From the NCBI GenBank assembly GCA_950295325.1, contig OX485805.1, positions 32,787,501 through 32,851,500 of the forward strand: a stretch of DNA of 64,000 bases, written 5' to 3'. The position numbers were made by a program, and so were the translations under genes. How positions within the stretch are numbered: position 1 is the stretch's first letter; every line of letters starts with the position of its first letter. Positions 1 to 11,701 of this stretch are shown here, piece by piece. The notes below the pieces were generated by a model. It was not told where the DNA came from. It ran no database searches and worked only from the letters and a program-made list of their open reading frames with translations. This stretch comes from Polytrichum commune (Eukaryota > Streptophyta > Polytrichopsida > Polytrichales > Polytrichaceae).

Positions 1-349
1 GGATCGAAGCTCAGACAAAAACCTACATTGACAAACGCACCGGCACGCACACCAAGAGTCCATGCAAAGCAACCGGTTCAACAGATTCAGCTCCTGTAGC
101 TCCTTCTTTTGGAGGGAGTTACCAAGTCCGGCTGTCTTTCTCTCCCCCTCGGCATCATTGTACTGTGTACACTCGAAATTGGCAAATCTTTGTACTATCC
201 CTCGCCCTGCTCCTTCTCGGTTTCGATATCGGGGTGGGATGTCCGGCCCCTCCGCAACCACTGTACTCTACCCGCGACGGGCCCGGCCAACTGTCCATGC
301 TGAGTCGAAATGAACACGAATTGCTGGTCCGCTGCCACCCTTGCGAGAA

Positions 350-355
350 TATAAG
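350..355 (+). promoter_or_regulatory. Possible TATA box of the HMA-domain gene
   Basis: TATAAG lies about 175 bases before the ATG at 529. The region from 1 to 528 is richer in G and C than the intergenic DNA further on and has no convincing coding region, so it is best read as promoter plus 5' UTR. The position of the box is an inference from spacing only. Confidence 0.3.
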
Positions 356-528
356 CCTTGCAGCAAGCAATCAGTCTCCACTCAACTCTTCAGCTGAGAA
401 TTTGTGCTTACACATCGCACTGCATAGCAGAGATCTATCTCTCTACTGAAGGAAAGCAAGCCTGTGAGAGGTGGAGCCGAGACGAGACGAGGCAAGAAAG
501 GACAGAACTCTCTCCAGCATCCTCAGAA

Positions 529-2904
529 ATGGCAGGAGGCAACTTCTATGATCCCGGCCCATACTACGGCTTCAACAACTCCAACATGGAGCCCTTGGAC
601 GAGGTATGTGTATGGATGCATTCCTCCCTGATTAGAGAAATACCATCTTTCTTTATCTTGGTGATGTTGTTCCGAGTTCGTGACCGAGCTTGTCGTCCAT
701 GATTTGGATCAGTGGAATCATGTACAGAGGGCCTCCTGGCTATGTCGTCAATGGCTCTCCAAATGGTGTAGCAGTGAACGCTACTACAGATGCTATGTAC
801 AGAAACCTGTGATGTGGAGAGAATACTTGATGAAGCTTTGATGTTTTGTGCTGATGATCTGTGGACGCACCTTATCAAAGAAACATCGTCGTTCTTTTCG
901 TGGCGATGATGTTTGAGTTCGTGGTCGAGCTTGCCCATGGTTTGGAGCAATAAAATCACGCAAAGAAGGCCCGCTGGCTATGTCGATCGACGCCTCTTGA
1001 AAATGGTGCAGCAGTACATGCTACTTATGAACCCTGCTACGCATAAGAACCTGTAGTGATTTATGGAGGATACTTAACGATGTATATTTGATGTTTTGTG
1101 CTGATCTTTTTGACGTGCCTTGTATGCAGTTATTCTACGGGCGAGAGGAAATGGCACCATGGATGGACCAGCGCAGGTTCAACCCTTACATGCAGGAGAC
1201 CTACCCTGGCGACAGAATTATGGACCAAAGGCGGCCATACATGGACTTCGACAGCTATCCTGGTACCAGGTTTGCGGAGCGGATCAGACGGCCCGTGGAC
1301 GTCGAGCACTTCGTTGAGTACGAGGACAAGTTTATGCGCTACAAGCGGCCCGAGGTCCGCGACGACACCTACACAGCCTACAACGGAGGCAACCAACGGC
1401 ACATGAAGATGCGGCCACTGAGCGGGCCCCGCGATGACAGCTTCATCGAGTACAGAACACAGCCTGCGATGCGACCGTCCAGCGGGCTTCGCGACGATCG
1501 ATGGGGCGCTCACACGCCGCCCCGGGTGCAGAATCGGTCGTCCGGATCCAGAAGCCTTGGACAACAACGTGGATTCACCAGAATGAGGGATGGTATTCCA
1601 ATCCCTGACGACGAGGAAGAGCTTTACCGCTACGGAGGAAACAGCTCGGAAAGAAACTTCTCTAACGAGTACCCCAGCCGTAACCTCGGCTTCGACTACA
1701 GAGATGCAGGACAAGCGGACCAGTACAGAGAGCAGAGAAAAAGCCAGTCTAACCATCGCTTCCACGACGACCGGTATGAAACGCAAGACTATGTTGCTCC
1801 CCGGAGCCATGCTAGCCGGTATAGCTACGAAGCTGGTGAACCGATCTGGGAGGTGAACCGCTTGGAAGTGATGCCCCATGGAGGCGGCCATGGTGGCCAG
1901 ATGATGGCGAGTAACAAGTCAAACTTCGTTGATCGAGATGGAGGCTATGTTGGCCAGATGATGAACAATAACAACATGAAGAGCAAGAACTTCACGGACC
2001 GAGATGGAGGATTTGGCGGCCAAATGATCAAGAGTAAGAGCCAGAACTTCGTGGATCGAGATGCAGGTTACAGCTCCGCAGAGGAGAGCTATGGACATGA
2101 ATCCAAGAGTACTCATCAGCAGAAGCTTCAAGGGCGCTATCCCCAGACATCCGCAAAAGGATTAAGCCAGCAGTATGACTCGAGGGACACGGATGCAGGG
2201 ATGAGGTCCTCGAGCCAGGGAAACAACAAGCAAGCGGTAAGCAAATTAAAGCTGCACCACAACTCCAGTACCTTAATCCCCTCCTATTCATGAAGTGCAC
2301 ACGATCATATCCTTGTTGGAATTGAATCAATCAATCCAGTGATGCAGTCTGTTCTGATCGATGTTGTGCGATGCGATATATTATAGGCTAACATCTTCAT
2401 CACTTCGATCTTGCAGAATGGAAATTCTTCGGTTGTGGAGCTCAAGGTGCCTCTCTGCTGTGACAATTGCGAGAAGAAAGTGAGGACTGCCATGGGACGC
2501 ATGGAGGGTGAGTTCATCTTTTTCTCTATCCATCCGGTCACTTTGAAGGAACTGATCTGTTGCAATAGATATGATAAAATTTTAAATTGCATCAAAGTTT
2601 TAATTTTAATTAACCTCCTCATGTCGACCTGCTACATGAGGAGTGGTAAACCATTGATCTGTTCACCATCCTCCAGATCAGTGTAAAGAGTGTTTAATTC
2701 ATCAAGCTCTACTGATCGTTACCTATAAATTCATTCATATTCTGAGACAAGTCTGTAATTTTTGCAGGTGTGAAGGCCGTCCTGTGTGATCAATGGAACA
2801 AGAAGGTGACAGTGGTTGGCAACGTCCGAGCTGACAATGTTCTCAAGAGAATGCGGCGAGTGAAGTCAGACGCCGAGCTCTGGCAGTTATCGAAGAAGGC
2901 CTAG
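529..2904 (+). CDS. Heavy-metal-associated (HMA) domain protein with long disordered N-terminal region
   Basis: Four exons: 529-603, 1130-2236, 2417-2507 and 2768-2904, joined by GT-AG introns in phases 0, 0 and 1. The product is 469 residues. Residues 1-394 are rich in Asp, Arg, Tyr, Met, Ser and Gly and look disordered. About three copies of a unit of roughly 21 residues built on F-V-D-R-D-G-G-Y-x-G-Q-M-M lie near residues 280-340. The HMA domain is at about residues 400-465, from VVELKVPLCC to VKSDAELW, with the metal-binding C-x2-C at C409 and C412. The protein ends in SKKA, so the C-terminal isoprenylation box of HIPP proteins is absent. HMA domains of this type carry copper, zinc or similar ions or act as protein-binding modules. 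The ATG is chosen because exon 1 joins the long exon in frame at a good GTATGTG donor. The metal bound and the partner are unknown. Confidence 0.85.
604..1129 (+). repeat. Diverged tandem duplication filling intron 1 of the HMA gene
   Basis: Intron 1 is mostly two copies of a unit of about 243 bp, roughly 631-872 and 873-1120. Matching anchors in order are: gatgttt/gatgttgtt-cgagttcgtg, cgagcttg, catg(g/a)tttgga, gg(c)ccgctggctatgtcg, aaatggtg(t/c)agcag, gaacctgt, and an identical ttgatgttttgtgctgat near both unit ends (838 and 1087). The second copy runs into the real splice acceptor at 1129. Confidence 0.75.
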
Positions 2905-4428
2905 AGTCTTCTTCAACCGACTTCAAAAAAAATTATGATGATCCTCGCACACGACCTACTCTTGTACATACCAATTTTGCCACAGACATCGATCATTCAG
3001 CATGCCTGACCGTTGCTTCGTTGCTCCAGACATGTGGAGACAATTTTTGAACCTGTGCAGAGAGCGGAGAGATGATTATAATAGAAATTATTCTCTCACA
3101 TTCGTACCTACTTTACAAAGTTCCACCTACACACTCCACATTTATCTGTAGATAGATAGATAGACTTGGAAAATAACAACAATAATCTTGAGGAAACAAA
3201 ATGTCCAGTACTCCTCTTCAAGGTCATATTTATTCAGATCTTATGCTACAACCAGGCATGCACAAATGGCTCACATTGAGTTGGGACGCCGTTGTCAATT
3301 TTTTCGGGTCATGGCAGACTCACAAGAAGCAATAAACTTATGAAAGGTTCTAAGTTAAGAGATACTGCATCTACATACAAACGTATATCCTTCCTTTATT
3401 GGCTTCTCTCTAATGTTGGCAACAATATGAATGCACCACATTCCTAGCCAGTCATCAGCAGCCACGTGTCCACCCTTGTTATTATCATATTATAATTGCA
3501 TGCGATTAGTAGCATATATTGAATGCCGAGCCACTGGTGATGTATATCCTTCAGGGTTTAATGTGTTTTTAAAATGCTAGTGACTCTAAAATTATGAGCT
3601 AAAAGATGTTGAATGTCGTGCCGGGTGGTCGTACGTACATATATATCCTTCACTCTTAACTTATTAACATATTTTAAAATGCTAAATGACTTGGTAAAGT
3701 TAATTAGTAAAGCTTAAGCACATGAAACCATGGGTTTACTCCCAAAACCTTGAGTTTACAAGAATTAACATAAAGTCAGCCAAGTTTTCTTAATGCTTAA
3801 TTTTCCATACACAAAGAGCAACGTCGGGTTAATTGAAAACCGGTTTTCTAACTTGTCCTACTAGGATGGGTGGGCCACGGTAGTCTTGCATAGGCTGATC
3901 CAAGATACATGACAGTTGGATCCCTCGCGCATGTTGATCCAAGATATACGACAGTTGGATCCCTTGCGCATATGTTATTTTAGATCTCACGTTCCTCTCA
4001 GTTTTTGAGAACTGGAGAGAGGAGACATGTCCCAAAAGTTCCACCCAACTCTCAAAATAGGCTTTTGATACATGAAAAACTGCATTGTGTATTTCATGTA
4101 GTGTGTGTTACTATTTTGAATTACACAATGCAATAACAGTTCAAACTAAATATTGTTCAATGTCGAGCCAATGGTGATTGTAACATATCCTTCATAGTCT
4201 TAATATGTTGATTTTCTATTGACTCAATAATAAGCGAGTCAAGACTTTTTTCAACATTTGAATCAGTTCATAAGTCAACATTATGGGTCTTTCAACAATA
4301 ACACACATTAAAATCAAAGCATATAATATTGCAACCCTCCTACATGTTTTACAACTCTTCCTTTAAATACTGGCTTGCACTAATTTTAATCTACATCAAG
4401 ATTATTGCAACTATCCCTCTTTGCATGA
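2905..4428. other. Gene-free stretch after the HMA gene
   Basis: It starts with the probable 3' UTR of the HMA gene; an AATAAA at 3331-3336 is a candidate poly(A) signal. Beyond that the DNA is AT-rich. Three diverged copies of a short repeat built on 'aatg(c/t)cgagccactggtgat' followed by 'atatccttca' occur at about 3520, 3610 and 4155. No gene was seen. Confidence 0.5.
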
Positions 4429-5394
4429 TTTGCATCCTATTGGCTAGCAAGTTGCCCAATAGCCACACACGACGGAGCCATACGCAACTTAAGAACATTC
4501 ATAACAAAAACACATGAAAGTCAAGAAGCCACACTAGCCAAAAGTAAATTCCCATACGTTGACAAATGGCTCTCAAACGAACGAATCAACCAAAAACTCT
4601 CCAACCACTTCTGGAAAAATACAAATATCCCCGATACCCAAATTACCCAAACTCTAAAATTTAAATACGCCCAATACATGGGTAACCATAGGAAAAATAT
4701 TTTCTGGCCCCTCACCTTCCCAAACCCAAATTGCACACTTTGTCACAATAACGACAGGGACACGTGGCCACACTTATTATCAACATGCGAGCACCCGTAT
4801 CTTAAAGGATTAAGAATTGCAAGACACAACAAAGCAACACATCTCATTACCCAGACACTACAAGCCAACAAGAATACCAGATTCTACACCTTGACAAACG
4901 TTGGTAACCTAAACAACCAACCCCAGGACCCCACAGTTCCAGAATGGCTCCTAAAATGCACATGCCCTCAACACCCCTGCCAATGCCACGCCAAATTAAG
5001 ACCCGACATCCTTTGCATAATTGGCGCCCCCAATCAAACACAAACACCTATCTCACCCTCCACAAATTACACGGTACAATTAATAGAATTTACCTACTGC
5101 CATGACAAATTCCTGGAGCAAGCCATAACACACAAACACACCAAATACGACCCTCTAATCCACAACATACAAAATAATGGATGGCAAATCAATCCCCTCA
5201 TCACAATCACTGCTGGAGTAAGAGGGGCCATCCATGAACACTCTATCGAACAACTCCACAAACTTAAAATCCCAAGGTCTAGCATTAAAATACTCATGAA
5301 GAACTTACACCAAAATGCCATCAAATACCTCACCTACCTAGTCCTAAACAAAAGGAAACTTGATAACAAACAAATCCCTGTCCCCCCTCCCTAG
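4429..5394 (+). mobile_element. 3' end of a non-LTR retrotransposon: zinc finger plus restriction-like endonuclease
   Basis: This frame is open without a stop from 4429 to the stop at 5392-5394 (321 codons) but is cut off at its 5' side: there are stops just upstream and no reverse transcriptase joined to it. A C-x2-C-x8-H-x5-C-type finger (CTLCHNND...WPHLLSTCEH) is followed by LRPDIL, then VQLIEFTY, then a K-x3-KYDPL helix and GWQINPLITITAGVRG. That order matches the C-terminal restriction-like endonuclease (PD-(D/E)xK fold) of R2-, Utopia- or Dualen-type non-LTR elements, which nicks target DNA to prime reverse transcription. Candidate active-site residues are the Asp of RPD and the Glu of LIEFT. 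The absence of internal stops over 960 bases suggests a fairly young copy. Confidence 0.7.
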
Positions 5395-5571
5395 AGAGAA
5401 ATTGACCTAAGTTACACCACTGGAGCCCACCTTCCAAAGAGGCATAACGCCCCATACTGCATCATGGGTAACATGATCAGTATCGGGCTAACGGGCTCAC
5501 ATTCATGCGGGTACATGGTATGGGCGTTATTTTTTCTTTTTCTTTTTCTTTTCTGCATTCTCATGTACTCA

Positions 5572-6071
5572 GGGTCACTTCACACACAAGCCAAGAGCCG
5601 TGACCATGAGATTGTGAGAGCCCAAAAGAAAGTGTCCAAAGGCCGTCCCAACACACCTCCAAAATCATGTAGTGTGGTCACGGATCCTCAAGTATAGTGT
5701 GAAGCCGTATGTGACTGGGCCCTCAATCAAATTCTATTTCAATGAATTTCTATTCATGCGGGTCCTCCCACATGATAAAATAGAATAAACCAACGGTTGT
5801 GAGCGTTCGAAGTGCCGTGGTCTCCCGGTTTTGTGTTAAGCCTACCTCCAAAGAGATGGTTTTTGAAAATAGTCCAAGTGACCATGAAACATGATCCATT
5901 CGATGCCATGTAAGAATCCATGTAGACTTTACATCCATCTTGCATTCACATACTCCGTTGGTCCCTCAAGCATAGTGTGATGCAAACTTGGAACGGGTCC
6001 GCCTTTTCCACCAATGAGAGTGCTTGAATTGTAATGGCCATGGGCTCTCAGTCTCATGTGTGAAGTGGTCC
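5572..6071. mobile_element. Fold-back element, family A, copy 1
   Basis: The left end reads 'gggtcacttcacacacaag' and the right end is its inverted partner, '...catgtgtgaagtggtcc'. Interior blocks ('gccgtgaccatg', 'tcctcaagtatagtgtgaag', 'ccgccttttccaccaatgag') recur in copies at 43493-44091 and 61693-62042. No coding capacity is seen, so it looks like a non-autonomous element. Confidence 0.55.
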
Positions 6072-6599
6072 TTATATACTTCATGGGTTTATTCCCGGCA
6101 TGTTACGATGTACAAGGATGCGGGTCGGTAGTGAATGTAAATGAGGGCTTTAAGTATTAGAATAAGGCTACAATAAGGAGGGGAAGGAATGGGGTTTGCC
6201 TTTTGATTAGGATTTTTGATTATGGTCATAGTTAGATATTTGATAGATTCTTGGTGGATATTTATCATCGATGTTTCTCGCTTCCACAAGTACATTGTTT
6301 ATGGTATTTAGTCTCGGGTACACTATTTGCGAAGGATTTACACTAGATGCCTGGAGGCCTCAAAGTGTCACGTCCACTAATTGCTAATATGATATTACTT
6401 GTCAACATAAGTAACTTTTTAAAGTGAAAATTTACATATATTTCGACATTTAGCGTGGCACATTGGGATACTTGAGGTGATAGTTTTTTGATTTAATATG
6501 CAAGGGGAAGATATCATTGAGCATATTAATGGCGAGTGTAGATGTTTATATTTTAGTCAACTTGTAAACCGTTGTATAACAAAGGTATTCACCTCATAA

Positions 6600-7890
6600 C
6601 ACACTATTGAACATACTCATGCCAAGATATTAGTAGGTGCACTTGGTGAAAGATGCTCCCTGGGGAACTATAGGACCATAATCCTAGGAACAATCTTTGG
6701 CAACCTTTATGGCTCTTCATTAAAAAAATTAATTAGTTGATGGATAGAATTGAAAGGGGTTAGTGCGAGAGGACAAGCACATTTTAGGGAAGGTAGATCT
6801 ACTTTGGACCACATCCTTACATTATGCACTTTAATCAAACAAGAAATATTTGCAAGTTGATGTCTATGTTCTTGTTTTGTTGATTTTTACAAAGATTTTG
6901 ATGCAGCCTCAAGTGACAAGCTTTGGGAACGCCTCCAACGATTAGGTGTACCACCACATTTACAATAGGCTGTAACAACCATGTACATAGCAGTCTACGC
7001 AAAAGTTAAAATAAATGACGACATACATGATGAAGTAATGTCCAACATTGGTGTTAAACAAGGATGTCCCCTCTCCCCCACACTATTTGGCTTATATAAT
7101 GATGAACTTGAAACATATTTGGACGAGATCGACGGGGATTCTCCGTGTTTATTTAAAATAATGGTTGTCATTCTTCTTTATGCTAACGATGTTGTTCTAC
7201 TCTCTAAATTAGGAGTAAGGCTACAAAGACTTTTGAACAAGTTATATGATATTCTTCTAGCCTTGAAGTCAATGTATCTAAGACTAAAATCATGATATAT
7301 GTCCGAAGCAAAAAGAAATTAGACCAAGAGGCATTTTACCCAGACAAAGACCAACTTGAGATCACCCATGAATACAAATACCTTGGGTTTGATATATTAT
7401 TCACATGGTTACTTTGAGCCATCTAGGAAAAGGCAAAGAATCGCAAGTATGAAAGCCTTGATGGGCACTTTAAGGAAAGAAGTAGTAGTTGGAGTTACAT
7501 GTTGGGAACTCAAATCCCATCTATTCAAGGCTTTGGTGCCTCATACTGTCATGTATGACATTGAAATTTGGGGAGGCAACTTGAAAAACTCTCATTGGAA
7601 GGTTTTTGAGAAGGGTATGAAGATGCATATGATGTCTCATGTCAAAGTGCGTTCTTGGACTACTTAATATATTTTGTTGGCCGAATTTGGAGAACTACCG
7701 ATAGAACTATATACTCTCAAGCTTACTATGAGCTTTCAATAATGGCTTGCCCACCTATCCCTCTTTTGGTTAGTAAATAAAGCAGCCTCACTCTCCCAAC
7801 ACCTGATCAAACAAGGATTTAACACTTGGCACAAATCAACAACCATGCAAAAGGCAACATGGAGTTTATCTCACTAGAAAACCCATGATA
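6600..7890 (+). mobile_element. Degenerate LINE reverse transcriptase fragment
   Basis: Conceptual translation with several stops and frame changes gives typical non-LTR reverse transcriptase blocks in order: NYRTI..G..FG.LY, AHFREGRSTLDHI, FVDFYKDFD, GVKQGCPLSPTLFGLY (near 7045-7100), and LLYANDVVLLS (near 7175-7205). These are followed by the downstream HEYKYLGF and KALMGTLRKE...CWELKSHLFKAL region to about 7890. The catalytic YADD motif reads YAND, and stops interrupt the frame near 6858 and 6967, so the copy cannot be active. It may or may not belong to the same family as the endonuclease fragment at 4.4-5.4 kb. Confidence 0.8.
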
Positions 7891-10445
7891 ACCCAACCAC
7901 ATCAAAAATGAGTCATGTGTCTTATAGTGGATCACATGTTGTGGGTTTTCTTCATCTTTGTAAGTGTCAAATGTGGATATTTATCATGGCAAAGGTGGCA
8001 ATTGAATTGAATAGTGAGCTCTATAGAGCGCACTACTAATTAATACTTTGGACCTTGATTAACTACATATAGGAGCTTCAAAAATACATAGACTTTTGGG
8101 GGGGGGGGGTCCTAAACCTATCCATGCAAGTGCATTTTGATATACAATAGGACTCGCAACTTAATACCAAAGACATTGTTGTTATTGGAGGAAGCGTTCA
8201 TGTAGGTATTTGTAACTCCAAGATATAGGTGGCTAGCTATTTGATATGTGGTTGTATTGCTTCGTGCAATTCTCATGTTTTACGTATGTATATTTTTTAC
8301 AAGGTGATAAATGATGGGGCCAAGTATCTCATCCATTTTGTGATAGAGTGTACAATTTGGATTTATGAAGATTCAGGACCATAAATTTCTCTAAGATTGC
8401 CAACCAAACCCTGGTTGACAACTACAATGGTATATTTATGCATTTTCTCGGCATGAGTTGCAATGGCCAAGTCGCAACATATTAGTTGGAATGAACAAGT
8501 TTTCTTCTAGTGTTAATGGAATCTTTAGAGGCAGAGTGAGATTTATTATGTAAGATTGATATTACCTTCGTGAAGTTGCCCCACTCTAGTGTGAACTTGA
8601 CTCAATAGGGACTCAATAGTTTAGTGAGGTGGCTTGTGGACTTATTTGTTAAAGATTTGATTTGATGCTTTGCCTCATGTGGTTGACAAAATTGTTGATA
8701 GACACATGTGAGTATGTATTACTATGGAAACAAATGATTGAAATGGGGGATTTTTTTAATAATTTTAATAGCCCTTCCACTTTATTAATAGTATCCGGGT
8801 ATGAAGGCATCATGGAGGATGCTTGCTACACTAATTATCCCAATTAGTGCATACGGTACAAATGTCAGCATCACATGTCATTTTACCAAGTCTCAAAATT
8901 AGTGAGGGTTGAAATTTTTACTAAGTGATCCCAAATTCATGAATACATGTTCATTTACCATACATTTCAAGAAGATTAGTGCATGTTCTAAAGTGCTTGT
9001 AAAACGATAAAAATAAAATTCATATGCAAATACATGCTTGTCAATGAATAGTGTCAAGATGAATAATGCTTATATGAATAATATTTTCAATGAATAATGT
9101 CAAGATGGACAATGCTTCCTAAATCTTTTGGTGGCACTAATTTCATAGCATAAAAAAATTTGGTATCACCTTCACTAATTTCTCCCACACACTATTAACC
9201 CGCCCTCACTTATCAAGATAATCAATGTAGTGTATGATGCCTTTGAGGTCATTTGAGGTAAAACTTATATTTTAGGGGGGTCTATTCATTGTCATATATG
9301 ATCAAAATATTATAGAGATTATGTCATCTTTGGCTGCCATTTTGACCCATGAAAGGCTTTTACTGTACATTCTTAAAATGTGCTTTGGTTAGCCCTTAAA
9401 TGATTTATTTTTGGAGGAAAATAAATACTGCTATATTTACTATTAAAAAATCCTTAGTATGAGGCAAATTATAGCTCTTTCATTGGAGAGAGCATCTAAG
9501 TGCTAATGAGAAGTATGAGTGGGTTAGGTCAGATAAATTGTTGTGGGATGTATACTTTGGTAAAGTTTTACATGTTAAGAATCTCTATGTCTATTCTTGA
9601 GTTGAGTTATAAAGAGTCTCTTGAAGAGCCATAAACCTTATGTGGCAAACTCTTTTGGAGTTGTCTTTTTCATAACCTTTCCCATGACCATGTTAGCCTA
9701 TTGGTAGTAATAGAGATAATGGCATATGCTTTGGTAACATCCTATACACGAGCTTCCACTTGGTTGATTTGGATATGGATATAGAGGATCAATGTGTAAG
9801 CTAATGTCAACTCCGTCACTTTAGGGAATTAGTTGGTTTGAAACCATGCTGATGTACTTTTTAGTCCCATTAGCTCTTTGGCTTCCCGGACTTTAATTAA
9901 AATCGATTTTATTTCACTTCATTTCACATGACATAATAAATATTCAACTCACTGTTTCATTGGGGGTGCAACCACTGAAATCAACTTGAAACAACTTAGA
10001 ACAACATTGAACTCCTTACCAAACTGCATGAATTTATATTGAAAGGTAATCGAACGTAATGTGAACACTTTGGTGAGTTAGGGCACAGAGAGTGCTCCAA
10101 TTTATACGCCGATTATCTCGTTGGATTACCAATTCAAAGGTATCCAATGCCAAATATAGGAATCGTATCTCGATTTCTAGAGGAATTTTCTACATGAAAA
10201 GTTCCTATGACCCAATATGGTCACATTATTGGGGCACCCATTTGTGCTATCCATCTAGTCATGCCCCACCTTTTGCTTGGAACAAAAGGCCTTTTGAATA
10301 ACCTATTATGAATTGGCCTAGGACCTCATGATTTTGTGAATGTGGGACCACAAGTTATTGTACATGCCCTACTTGTTTCCCATGCTTTATAAATAGTTCA
10401 TTGTAGCGTAAAATTGGCAACTCCTATGTTGGAGCCTCCACTCAT
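7891..10445. other. Gene-free AT-rich stretch
   Basis: Intergenic DNA with no supported gene. It contains a 12-base G run at 8098-8109 and short unit repeats such as 'aatgaataatgtcaagatg' near 9045-9110. Otherwise nothing recognisable. Confidence 0.5.
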
Positions 10446-10837
10446 AGCATCCTCAGTCGGTCTAGGTAAAGCTCACTGCAAACCAAGACCTATCTTGCTT
10501 AAAATTGCTCAAAATTTAGAGGGAGTGCACCAAATCTTGCTTAAAAATGGATAGATCCTCCCACACTCCCTCTAAATGTCAAAAATTTGGAGGGAGTGTG
10601 GGAGGATCTTTCCATTTAAAGCAAGATTTGGTGCACTCCCTCTAAATTTTGAAAATGTGGTGTTTTCAATGAGGGATTTCACCTACGTCAAATTTTTACA
10701 ATTCTTTGTTCTTGAGAAATATCTCACGTTTATTTAGGTGCGCTTCTAATGATGGTAAATTCAGTTTCTAATTTTAGGTCAGTCAAAAGATAGGTTTTGG
10801 TTTGCAGTGAGCTTTACCTAGACCGACTGAGGATGCT
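10446..10837. mobile_element. Fold-back (MITE-like) element, asymmetric arms
   Basis: The outer 40 bases are a perfect inverted repeat (start 'agcatcctcagtcggtctag', end its complement). An inner inverted block of about 65 bases meets near 10575: left 'gagggagtgcaccaaatctt', right 'aagatttggtgcactccctc'. The right arm carries about 115 bases (10665-10780) that the left lacks. The flanks 'cactcat' and 'cacttat' look like a worn target duplication, 6 of 7 matching. No gene is encoded. Confidence 0.75.
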
Positions 10838-11136
10838 CTCACTTATTTATGTCATGGTGTGCTCCACGGTGGACTTGTGTAAGTTGGTGTCAACTTGATG
10901 GTCATGTGGGCCAATATGTATAATCGCATTATCAATTTTAGTAATATATGCCAAATATACAACATCAAAGATTCAAGGCTTTAGAATGTATATGTGGACT
11001 CAACACTAATAGCTACAATATTTGAAGATGCAAAATCACAACAGTAAGTACAAGTGATTGTGGTGAGAGGTTTGTGCAAAACGGACTATTTCCAAAGGGC
11101 ACATAAATTACATCATCACGCAACACGCCTAACTAT

Positions 11137-11701
11137 AGTAATCTCCCGCTTAAGTACGCACTTTGAACCGGAGTTGCTGGTGCACACTTAGTTGGTAGGT
11201 GCGTACTTTGTATATTTCCATTAAACCAGAAGAAATGAACGGTTTTTAAAATATCGATGACGCAAAAATCGAAGAATATCATGTTGTTATGTTGGAGGAC
11301 GTTGATGAAGTTCTGGAAATGATGCGAATTGAAGAACCACCTGTCAATGACGAAATCCAACCGATTGAGACATTTGTTGAACCTGAAATTGCTACCGACT
11401 TCAAAGGCTTTGAAGCTCTACATAGCCTTGTCCTCGACATCAACAACCAATTGCTTTGCTCTAATGTTCAAACGGAGCTGGACAAATGTATGATGAACCA
11501 AGACGATCATTTGAGACATTTCAACGGAACGTTAACAAACTGACATTGATGTCAAGTGTAAAAATTTCCTGCATTCGCAACAAATGACTCTGCATGACAT
11601 GTTCAAGAAATAAAGTATGAACCCTGATTTTTCTCACAAAAACTGCACACTTAATCGGGATGCGTACTTAAAACAGGTGCATACTTAAGCGGGAGATTAC
11701 T
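11137..11701. mobile_element. Pogo/Tigger-like DNA transposon remnant
   Basis: Terminal inverted repeats of 25 bases, 24 matching: the left starts 'agtaatctcccgcttaag' at 11137 and the right ends 'cttaagcgggagattact' at 11701. Sub-terminal copies of 'tgcgtactt' and 'tgcacactta' lie inside both ends, as is common for DNA transposons. An open frame (+, 11289-11543, 84 residues, starting MLEDVDEVLEMM) is rich in Glu and Asp and may be the acidic C-terminal tail of a pogo-type transposase; no catalytic DDE residues remain. The outermost bases and TA duplication are worn, so the superfamily is an inference from TIR style. Confidence 0.55.

Noticed and set aside
165-449. Open frame starting MYTRNWQIFVLSLALLLLGF, like a signal peptide
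   Set aside because: It lies in the promoter/5' UTR of the HMA gene, overlaps two other open frames of similar length, and has no domain after the hydrophobic part.
1130-1891. 253-residue open frame on the minus strand
   Set aside because: It is the antisense of the long HMA-gene exon, whose plus-strand frame is spliced in phase to a real HMA domain.
4329-4517. Hydrophobic 62-residue open frame
   Set aside because: It overlaps the start of the retrotransposon endonuclease frame in another phase; the latter has recognisable motifs.
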